Below, piece by piece: positions 6,607-12,019 of a stretch of DNA of 12,019 bases (position 1 is its first letter; every line of letters begins with the position of its first letter). The position numbers were made by a program, and so were the translations under genes. Source of the stretch: Deltaproteobacteria bacterium (GTDB lineage Bacteria > Desulfobacterota > Desulfobacteria > Desulfobacterales > JAFDDL01). Where the stretch lies: NCBI GenBank assembly GCA_019310865.1, contig JAFDDL010000057.1, forward strand, positions 1 through 12,019, given 5' to 3'. Under the pieces are notes generated by a model, which saw nothing but the letters and a program-made list of their open reading frames with translations, was not told the DNA's origin and searched no databases.

Positions 6607-6778
6607 TTTTCCCCCATGTAATTACATGATTCTGCTTCCGATACGATTTTTCCAGACCTTTGTAAATTATTTTTGGTCCCCTTTCTCATAGTTGGTTGTT
6701 TTGTTATTGGAAATTGTTTCAACTATCAGGCCTCTTGATCCAACTGTCGAAGAGGTTTGAATGGTCAAAGATTTAAGC

Positions 6779-6794
6779 AGCAATAACTGTGCCA
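6779..6794 (-). promoter_or_regulatory. sigma-54 promoter of bamBC
   Basis: The minus strand reads TGGCAC-AGTTA-TTGCT, an exact -24/-12 match. Predicted transcription start near 6768, about 162 nt before the bamB ATG. It lies immediately downstream of the regulator gene on the same strand, the arrangement often seen for a local sigma-54 activator and its target operon. Confidence 0.93.
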
Positions 6795-6858
6795 TTAACA
6801 CATAATTCATTTTAACAATACATACAATAAGTTACGTGTATATTTTAAAAAGAGACCC

Positions 6859-6915
6859 AATCCACCCACAAATTATTGAACCCTTTAACGACAAATTACT
6901 GGAGGCAAGTCTTAT
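6859..6915 (-). promoter_or_regulatory. candidate enhancer (UAS) for the bamBC promoter
   Basis: The minus strand contains AGTAATTTGTCG and AATAATTTGTGG, two near-identical words 23 bp apart, located 74-111 bp upstream of the -24 element, exactly as at the ligase promoter. The word CAGTAATTTG also occurs upstream of the divergent CoA-transferase promoter (10392-10401). Binding by the regulator at 7104-10259 is inferred. Confidence 0.6.
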
Positions 6916-7093
6916 TTAATCTTTAAATTTCTGTGAATTGTATTCCTGCCAAATTGATGGAGATCACCTGAATTCCTGAACGGATCAAGCTATAACGTTC
7001 TTGATATTGAGGACCAACTGACCTTCGATTTTTCCGGGACGGATCCGCAAACTGAAGGGGGGTCTCTGAATTGCACGTGTTCCGGTTATAGGC

Positions 7094-7177
7094 AATTTGA
7101 CGCTTATTCAGCCGATTCGGAATTCTCCAAATGATCGCTTTGTGAGCGTTGACTCGGCCGCCGGATACCCAGTTTTT
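7094..7177. repeat. direct-repeat partner of the regulator remnant
   Basis: This stretch, the final codons of the regulator plus a few bases beyond its stop, is repeated at about 3965-4048 in the same orientation with few mismatches. The two copies, about 3.1 kb apart, bracket the bamBC operon together with one copy of the promoter/enhancer block. Recombination between them would delete or duplicate bamBC. Confidence 0.85.
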
Positions 7178-10100
7178 TTATTTTGTATTCCAGCGTGGTC
7201 GGTTTAACGTCAAGGAGTTCCGCCGTCCCACCTTGACCACGGATTTTCCACTTTGTTTTCCGGAGCGCCATAAGGATGTGACGGCGGTTGACTTCTTGAA
7301 GGGTGTCAATCCCTTGAGACGCGTCAAGTCCGGAGGATATGACGGCGGGTTGGGGGACCGTGAAAGTGGGCGGGGAGCTCAAAATCGCGCCCCGTTCAAT
7401 GACATTTTCCAGTTCCCGGACATTGCCCGGCCAATTGTACTGAAGCAGCTTGTCCATCTCGTCACCACTGATATCTCCAAAATGCTTACGCATCTCTTTA
7501 GAGTGAATTCTGAGGAAATAATGGGCCAGAAGCGGGACATCATCGATTCTTTCCCGAAGGGGGGGGACCCGGATGGGAAAAACATTGAGCCGATAGAAAA
7601 GATCGGCCCTGAAATTGCCGACCTTAACCGATTTTTCAAGGTCGTGGTTTGTGGCGGCGATCAGGCGAAAATCGGAACTGAGGGTTTCAGTGCCCCCGAT
7701 TCGTTCGAACTTTTTGCTTTCAAGGACCCGGAGCAGTCGGACCTGGATATCCATATTCAGGTCACCGATTTCGTCAAGAAACAAACACCCGCCATCCGCT
7801 AGCTGGAACCGGCCCACATTTCGTCGGGTGGCTCCGGTGAAGGCGCCCTTTTCGTGGCCAAACAATTCGCTGGGTACCAGGCTTTCCGGCAATGCACTGA
7901 GGTTGACCCGGATGAACGGTCCCTTTTGCCGGTTGCTGCTCTTGTGAATGGCGCTGGCCACCAATTCTTTCCCGACGCCGGTCTCGCCCAGGACAAGCAC
8001 ATTCGCTGTTGTATCGGCAACCTTTTCGATCTGGGATAAAACCCGCTTGATGGCAGGGCTCTCTCCGATAATATCCTCAAAGTGAAGGCTTTCAAGATGT
8101 TCCGCTTTGTAATATAGTTTCTCCTCGGTGAGTTTATCGCTTCGCTGTTGGAGTTCCTCGTAAGCGCTGGCATTGTCTAAAGCAATGGCGGCCTGCCCGG
8201 CAAAATAGGCCAGCAACTCCAGGTCGGATTCTTTAAAGGCGCTGTTCAGAAGTCGGTTGTCATGATATAGGACCCCCACCAGTTTATCGCGAAGAATCAG
8301 CGGCACACAGATGCGAGAGCGAATTGCCGTGTTTCCAGGACCGCTTGCAGGACCTGTCTCTTTCATACGTCCCTTGCCCGTTCGAGCCACTTCTTCAATC
8401 ATTTTTATGGAATTACCGAAAGCAGGATCTTTCACATCGTCCTGGGTGAGACCCTTGGATGCCCTGAGTTTAACGCTGGTGGCATCACGTTCCGGGTCCA
8501 AAAGGAATATGGCGCCTCTCTCTGCATTTGTCATTCGATTCACCGTTGAGATGATGTGTTGAACCAGTGCCTTGTTATCTCTGATGGTTACGGCTTTTTG
8601 ACCCGACTTTAAAATTGCATTGAGGAGGTCTTCCCCCCCGGGGGGCTCCGAGATCAGTGATTTCAGGTTGTCGGGAAACAAGGCGCTGTTAAAAGACGAT
8701 ACTGTCTTATGGGCCCTTCGGGCTGTTTCTTTCGCTTTATCTTCCTCTCCCATGGCCAGGTATTGGCGCGTCAGTTCGATCCGTGTTCGGGCCAGTTCGA
8801 TCTGATGGCCGGACTCATTTAGAAATTTAACAGAGCATTTAAGGGACCGAACGATCTTTTCCGGAGGCAGACCGTTTTTCTTTCCCAGAAGTGCCTGGTA
8901 CCGGTAGGCAACCCCTTTATTAAAGATATTTTGCCCACGGATCTGTCTTCGAATTTCTTTAGCCAGTTGCAGGTCGGACACTTGGGGAAGCTTCCCTTGC
9001 TCCATGGCCCAGCAAATCTCCAGAAAGTCGGGCCCTCCCAGGTGAATATCGACCTGCTTGCTGAGATCGAGGTGTTTGCGGAATGCGGCGATTGAACGCT
9101 TTTTTTCGTTTTTTTCATAATAGGTCCGTGCCAGTTGTAACCATCCGGCGAGCCGTATCCATCCGATATTTTCATCGGTGGCCTCTTTAAACGCCGATTC
9201 GTTGATCTGAATCGCTTGGTCGATGTCACCATTATCAAACAGGATTTGGGAAATTGTGTTTTTCGAATACACGGCCCCATATCGGTCTCCCCGCTTCCGA
9301 CAATAGGTCTCAAGGGCCTGGATCATACCCAATCCTTGAGAGGGTTGACCACAATTCGCGTAACACAACGCCGCCATCATCGAAGCCAATAGGGGAAACC
9401 GGCCATGGGGAAATCTCTCCACATCCGGTACGGATTTTTCGTAAACGCGGATGATTTCCTTATATCGGCCCTGCCAGAAGAAGAAGAAAATGCGGAAGGT
9501 GGTCGCTGAGCGGAGAAGCTTGGGGTTGCCGATTTCCCTGGCCATGGCCCACGCCTCATTAAAGAGGCGAAAGGCGCTCTCCCCCCGCCCCCGAAGCCAT
9601 TCGTTTTTGGCCAGGTGCATCTTCAAAAGGGCTTGATAGGCCGGGGCGTGGATCCTTTCGGCCCTGGCCATGGCTTCTTTAAGTATCGCCATGACCTTTT
9701 GGGTATCGTACCGGCCCATGGACAGTTTGGAATATCTGATAGCCGTTTCCGTAAAGAGGGAATCGGCGGGTTCGCCGGCAACACCGGCCAGATCCTCCAG
9801 GACCTTATTGTAACACTTGACGGCCTGTTCGGTGCGAAATGATTTCAGGTGCGCGTCACCGGCCCGCATGAGCAAGGTGGATTTCTCAACATCATTGACG
9901 GTATGGAGCAGGTGATGCGCGATGATTTCGTCCGGAAGGTCTTCATCCGAAATATGGTTAATCAGTATATCTACAATCCTCCTGTGCCATGACGCTTTCT
10001 CTTTTTGATTCAACCGGCCCTGTAACGCCTGCCGCTTTTCCTCATCGGCAAAACAAAACTCACCCGGCCTGGTTTTTTTCAACCATCCCCTTTCGATTCC

Positions 10101-10259
10101 TGTTTCCATGGCCCGCAGAATCTGCGAGGCTTTGGCCTCCGAAAGTTCTTCAAGCCAGTCAATGGAGAATTCATCTTTGAATAATGCGGCCAGAGAAAGG
10201 AGACGACCGGCATCATTCTGCTCGGAATTGAGACGGTTATTACTCACGTTCACATCCAT
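7104..10259 (-). CDS. sigma-54-dependent transcriptional activator with helical-repeat sensor and GAF domain
   Basis: A 1051-residue cytoplasmic regulator. Residues about 20-120 resemble the winged-helix segment that follows the NTPase in STAND proteins (LAALFKDEFSIDWLEELS). About 125-535 is a run of TPR-like helices, and about 555-700 is a GAF domain (RGAIFLLD; ICVPLILRDKLVGVLYHDN). About 727-960 is the AAA+ sigma-54 activator domain: Walker A GETGVGKE (758-765), the sigma-54-contacting loop GAFTGA (805-810), Walker B CLFLDE (825-830) and WPGNVREL (943-950). A Fis-type helix-turn-helix lies at about 989-1031. All ATPase motifs are intact, but no NTPase precedes the TPR part. It should bind enhancers and open sigma-54 promoters in response to a ligand or partner sensed by the GAF or TPR region. 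Transcribed from a sigma-70-type promoter. It lies between four sigma-54 promoters, so it most likely controls this pathway. Its last codons are duplicated at 3975-4048. Confidence 0.92.
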   Translation of the reverse strand: MDVNVSNNRLNSEQNDAGRLLSLAALFKDEFSIDWLEELSEAKASQILRAMETGIERGWLKKTRPGEFCFADEEKRQALQGRLNQKEKASWHRRIVDILINHISDEDLPDEIIAHHLLHTVNDVEKSTLLMRAGDAHLKSFRTEQAVKCYNKVLEDLAGVAGEPADSLFTETAIRYSKLSMGRYDTQKVMAILKEAMARAERIHAPAYQALLKMHLAKNEWLRGRGESAFRLFNEAWAMAREIGNPKLLRSATTFRIFFFFWQGRYKEIIRVYEKSVPDVERFPHGRFPLLASMMAALCYANCGQPSQGLGMIQALETYCRKRGDRYGAVYSKNTISQILFDNGDIDQAIQINESAFKEATDENIGWIRLAGWLQLARTYYEKNEKKRSIAAFRKHLDLSKQVDIHLGGPDFLEICWAMEQGKLPQVSDLQLAKEIRRQIRGQNIFNKGVAYRYQALLGKKNGLPPEKIVRSLKCSVKFLNESGHQIELARTRIELTRQYLAMGEEDKAKETARRAHKTVSSFNSALFPDNLKSLISEPPGGEDLLNAILKSGQKAVTIRDNKALVQHIISTVNRMTNAERGAIFLLDPERDATSVKLRASKGLTQDDVKDPAFGNSIKMIEEVARTGKGRMKETGPASGPGNTAIRSRICVPLILRDKLVGVLYHDNRLLNSAFKESDLELLAYFAGQAAIALDNASAYEELQQRSDKLTEEKLYYKAEHLESLHFEDIIGESPAIKRVLSQIEKVADTTANVLVLGETGVGKELVASAIHKSSNRQKGPFIRVNLSALPESLVPSELFGHEKGAFTGATRRNVGRFQLADGGCLFLDEIGDLNMDIQVRLLRVLESKKFERIGGTETLSSDFRLIAATNHDLEKSVKVGNFRADLFYRLNVFPIRVPPLRERIDDVPLLAHYFLRIHSKEMRKHFGDISGDEMDKLLQYNWPGNVRELENVIERGAILSSPPTFTVPQPAVISSGLDASQGIDTLQEVNRRHILMALRKTKWKIRGQGGTAELLDVKPTTLEYKIKKLGIRRPSQRSQSDHLENSESAE

Positions 10260-10327
10260 ATCGGTCCCCGAGAAAAGGGTTGGAAATTGATAGAGAATGG
10301 AAAAAATTATCCTATTTCTATATGGAC

Positions 10328-10358
10328 ATTAGATACCGGAGGCGCACATTTTTGTCAA
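10328..10358 (-). promoter_or_regulatory. sigma-70-type promoter of the regulator gene
   Basis: The minus strand has a perfect TTGACA (-35, 10353-10358), then a 17-base spacer to TATCTA (10330-10335) or a 19-base spacer to the better -10 match TCTAAT (10328-10333). Transcription would begin near 10322, about 63 nt before the ATG. A housekeeping promoter fits an activator that must be present before induction. Confidence 0.7.
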
Positions 10359-10369
10359 GAATTTTCCTC

Positions 10370-10394
10370 CTGTATTTTGGATTGAGAAATACAG
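10370..10394. promoter_or_regulatory. inverted repeat, possible operator/enhancer
   Basis: CTGTATTT and AAATACAG form perfect 8-bp arms around nine bases. It lies 11 bp upstream of the regulator's -35 box and about 95 bp upstream of the divergent sigma-54 promoter. It could serve autoregulation, activation of the CoA-transferase-like operon, or both. The right arm overlaps the CAGTAATTTG word shared with the bamB enhancer. Confidence 0.45.
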
Positions 10395-10408
10395 TAATTT
10401 GGAGATTT

Positions 10409-10434
10409 TATCCGTTTGGATATTCGCGCGGATA
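10409..10434. promoter_or_regulatory. second inverted repeat in the divergent region
   Basis: TATCCG and CGGATA arms lie 14 bases apart, with further near-symmetric TTTTATC/GATAAAA bases outside. It is 55-80 bp upstream of the sigma-54 promoter at 10489-10504. Protein-binding role only suggested by symmetry and position. Confidence 0.3.
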
Positions 10435-10488
10435 GATAAAAAATCCATAACTCGCTGTTATAACAACTAATAAAATATTGTCGGCAAC

Positions 10489-10504
10489 TGGCCTGAATCT
10501 TGCT
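10489..10504 (+). promoter_or_regulatory. sigma-54-like promoter of the IpdAB-like operon
   Basis: The plus strand reads TGGCCT-GAATC-TTGCT. The invariant GG and GC pairs and their spacing are kept; the -24 box differs from TGGCAC at its last two bases. Predicted start near 10515, 82 nt before the ATG at 10597. Position and orientation fit the operon, so this would be the fourth sigma-54 promoter of the window. Confidence 0.75.
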
Positions 10505-10596
10505 ACCTACTGGTTAGGTAATCACGAAATCGGAACGAGAAAGATGAAAATGGAAAAGGAAATTCGATTAAACAACTTCATGAAGGGATTTTGCAC

Positions 10597-11394
10597 ATGG
10601 TAGTCGATAAAAGAGCGGGCATTGATCAGGTTGTCAAAGGAATGAAGGATGGGGTATCCATTGTTATCGGTGGGTGGGGCCCTTCCAGAAAACCCATGGC
10701 GTTGATTCGGGCTATTGCCGGATCATCCCTGAAGGATTTGACTATTTTGTCTTATGCAGCGATAGATCTGGATCTATTGATCGGCGCGGGGAAGGTAAAA
10801 ACCGCCGTATTCGGGTTTGTCGCTTTTGACGGTGCTCCCGGGCAGGTCGGCAATTTTAATCGAGCCAGGAGCGAGGGCAGTGTTGAGATAAAGGAGTCGG
10901 ATGAGTACATATTTGCATGCCAGTTTAAGGCGGCAGCGGACCGGATCCCGTTTTATCCGGTTCGAGGCGGTATCGGCACGGATATTTTGACGGTTAATCC
11001 GGAAATACAGACCATAAAGGATCCCTACAATGGTGAGACCCTTGTGGCCATCCCGGCCTTCACACCGGACTACGCCATCATCCATGTCAACGAGGCTGAC
11101 CAGCTGGGTAATGGACGAATCATAGGAGATGCACATTGGGATCGTCTGTTTGTGAGGGCGGCCGATAAAGTGATCCTGAGTGCCGAGAAGATTGTGCCGG
11201 TTGGCGAGATTCGGGAAAGCGCCATTTTGAGTACCTACGTGGATAGGGTAGTCGAAGCCCCCCAAGGAGCTCTTCCCGGTAGTTGTTACCCTGATTACGC
11301 CTTTGATGCGAAAGAGCTTGCAAGATATGGAAAGGCCACAAAGGATCCGGAAGATTTTGAAAAATACCTGCAAGAAATGCTGAAAGGAGATTAG
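10597..11394 (+). CDS. CoA-transferase family I subunit A, IpdA-like
   Basis: A 265-residue subunit of a two-component family I CoA-transferase-fold enzyme. Motifs: GGWG (25-28), PVRGGIGTD (121-129) and HVNEADQLGN (163-172), as in glutaconate CoA-transferase A and IpdA. IpdAB opens a ring of a steroid-derived CoA ester by hydrolysis; as I recall it uses a Glu and an Arg of subunit A near positions 105 and 126. Here acidic residues at 100-103 and Arg123 lie in the matching area. The start is ATG 10597, eight bases after GAAGGGA; a TTG six bases earlier is too close to that site. The next gene begins six bases after this stop, so the two are co-translated. The operon is divergent from the sigma-54 regulator. 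It could be a true CoA-transferase, but the partner subunit argues for an IpdAB-type hydrolase. Confidence 0.83.
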   Translation: MVVDKRAGIDQVVKGMKDGVSIVIGGWGPSRKPMALIRAIAGSSLKDLTILSYAAIDLDLLIGAGKVKTAVFGFVAFDGAPGQVGNFNRARSEGSVEIKESDEYIFACQFKAAADRIPFYPVRGGIGTDILTVNPEIQTIKDPYNGETLVAIPAFTPDYAIIHVNEADQLGNGRIIGDAHWDRLFVRAADKVILSAEKIVPVGEIRESAILSTYVDRVVEAPQGALPGSCYPDYAFDAKELARYGKATKDPEDFEKYLQEMLKGD

Positions 11395-11400
11395 AAGTTC

Positions 11401-12019
11401 ATGGGAAATTATACTGTTGAAGAACAATTAGTCTGTTATATTGCCCGATCATTCAAACCGGAAGATGATTTCAGTGTGCTGGCCACCACCCCTAGTAATT
11501 CGATAGGCCTCGCCTTGGCCAAAGCGCTTTACGCACCCCGGTTGTCTCTTATTGGTATCACAAACGGAAAATATGCATTAATCAGGGATATCCGTTTCCC
11601 GTTTATACCGGGCAGCCTGCCGGACAAATGCATCGAAACCCTTTTTGATACAGAGGCTGTCTTTGGCTTGGTGACCCGGGGCAAATATTTTATCATCATG
11701 CAGCCGGTTCAGATCGACCAATATGGAAATATGAATTTATCTCTGCTGGGTGACAAGTACAGGCCCTCAAAATCTTTTGTCGGATCCCGGAATGTTCCCA
11801 CTAACACGGTGAATGCGCCTCGGACGCTTTACTTCGTGAACAACCATCTTAAACGCGTGTTCGTGGAAAAAGTGGATTTCATCTCCGGTGTGGGTTACGG
11901 AAAGGAGCGAAAGGAAGGCGTGGTAAAGTGGGGAGCGCCCATTGAGGTTATATCAAACCTTTGTGTGGTGGATTTCGAGGAAGAGACAGGCAGAGCGCGA
12001 CTGAAGTCCATCCACACCG
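11401..12019 (+). CDS. CoA-transferase family I subunit B, IpdB-like (3' end outside window)
   Basis: The first 206 residues are present, starting at ATG 11401 after AAAGGAG inside the end of the preceding gene. QPVQIDQYGNMNLSLLG (101-117), GSRNVPTNTVNAPR (128-141), KRVFVEKVDFISGVGYG (151-167) and the VISNLCVVDFEEETGRARL region (183-201) match the B subunit of IpdAB/glutaconate CoA-transferase-like enzymes. In true CoA-transferases of this family the B subunit carries the catalytic Glu in a short E-x-G-type motif near residue 54; here that place reads GITNG (52-56) with no Glu. This fits the IpdAB-type ring hydrolase more than a transferase. Partner of the gene just upstream; under the sigma-54-like promoter at 10489-10504. 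Confidence 0.82.
   Translation, partial: MGNYTVEEQLVCYIARSFKPEDDFSVLATTPSNSIGLALAKALYAPRLSLIGITNGKYALIRDIRFPFIPGSLPDKCIETLFDTEAVFGLVTRGKYFIIMQPVQIDQYGNMNLSLLGDKYRPSKSFVGSRNVPTNTVNAPRTLYFVNNHLKRVFVEKVDFISGVGYGKERKEGVVKWGAPIEVISNLCVVDFEEETGRARLKSIHT

Larger units (their letters stand above)
6766..6916. repeat. duplicated promoter/enhancer block, copy B (before bamB)
   Basis: Partner of 3706-3856 in a gapless alignment. The best-conserved parts are the promoter with its AT-rich upstream neighbour (about 6766-6830) and the enhancer block (about 6859-6915); the middle differs. Because the flanking regulator tail is duplicated as well, with an offset of 3129 rather than 3060, the two copies probably derive from one event followed by replacement of the stretch between enhancer and regulator tail. 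Confidence 0.85.
6607..7103. other. 497-bp intergenic region between the regulator and bamB
   Basis: From bamB outward it holds a leader of about 162 nt, which includes a weak CCTCTT/AAGAGG stem at 6731-6755 and a CATGTAATTACATG palindrome at 6615-6628, then the sigma-54 promoter, the candidate enhancer, and about 175 bp (6917-7093) with no recognised content before the regulator stop codon. No convincing open frame and no clear intrinsic terminator after the regulator gene are visible. Confidence 0.7.
10260..10596. other. 337-bp divergent control region between the regulator and the CoA-transferase-like operon
   Basis: It contains the regulator's sigma-70-type promoter on the minus strand, two inverted repeats, a copy of the CAGTAATTTG word, and the sigma-54-like promoter of the plus-strand operon. 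The regulator ATG (10259) is preceded by GGGGA. No small gene is visible. Confidence 0.75.

Noticed and set aside
6615..6628. Perfect 14-bp palindrome CATGTAATTACATG just before the bamB ribosome site
   Set aside because: A palindrome of this size is expected about once by chance in 12 kb, it has no second copy at the other promoters, and it lies downstream of the transcription start.
7014..7070. Possible terminator after the regulator gene (CGGATCCG palindrome with nearby T run)
   Set aside because: The symmetric part is only eight bases with no loop, and the T run is not placed after a GC-rich stem on the minus strand.
7149..7802. Long plus-strand open frame (217 codons) opposite the regulator gene
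   Set aside because: It is an antisense shadow of the AAA+ and HTH coding region, with no ribosome site and no recognisable family; the minus-strand frame carries all sigma-54 activator motifs.
10774..11427. Minus-strand open frame of 217 codons opposite the CoA-transferase subunit A gene
   Set aside because: The plus-strand frame has clear family motifs, a ribosome site and a tightly linked partner gene; the antisense frame shows none of these.

Overview
The window looks like part of an anaerobic aromatic-compound degradation island from a strictly anaerobic bacterium, most likely a sulfate-reducing or syntrophic member of the Desulfobacterota. The main evidence is a gene pair that reads as the tungsten and iron-sulfur catalytic core (BamB and BamC) of class II, ATP-independent benzoyl-CoA reductase. 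Around it lie an aryl-acid adenylating enzyme, two kinds of acyl-CoA carbon-carbon bond enzymes and a sigma-54-dependent regulator. The host assignment is inferred from gene content, not from a marker gene.

Layout. Minus strand, right to left in transcription order: a 1051-residue sigma-54 activator (7104-10259) under a sigma-70-type promoter; bamB and bamC (6606 down to 4049); an EntE/DhbE-family aryl-acid ligase and an SMP-30/gluconolactonase-like protein (3533 down to 905); and the 5' part of an HMG-CoA-synthase-like gene (618 down to beyond base 1). Plus strand, divergent from the regulator: a two-gene operon for the subunits of an IpdAB-like family I CoA-transferase/hydrolase (10597 to beyond 12019).

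Regulation is the most striking part. Each minus-strand metabolic unit (HMGS-like; ligase plus SMP-30; bamBC) is preceded by an exact sigma-54 element, TGGCAC-N5-TTGCT, at 706-721, 3719-3734 and 6779-6794. The divergent operon has a near match at 10489-10504. The bamB and ligase promoters also share an upstream block (about 3799-3855 and 6859-6915) at exactly the same distance from the -24/-12 element. This is a strong candidate enhancer for the activator encoded next door. So the window can be read as one sigma-54 regulon with its own activator.

History. The intergenic region before the ligase carries about 74 bp of the 3' end of the regulator gene, in frame and with only a few differences, starting directly after the bamC stop codon. 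Together with the duplicated promoter/enhancer block, this says that a 'regulator tail + enhancer + promoter' unit was duplicated and that bamBC now sits between the two copies like an inserted cassette.

Proposed joint role (inference): the ligase activates an aromatic acid to its CoA thioester, BamBC with partners outside the window dearomatises an aryl-CoA, and the IpdAB-like and HMGS-like proteins act on cyclic or beta-keto acyl-CoA intermediates. The SMP-30 protein may open a lactone or act as a generic hydrolase. The true substrate cannot be read from the sequence.
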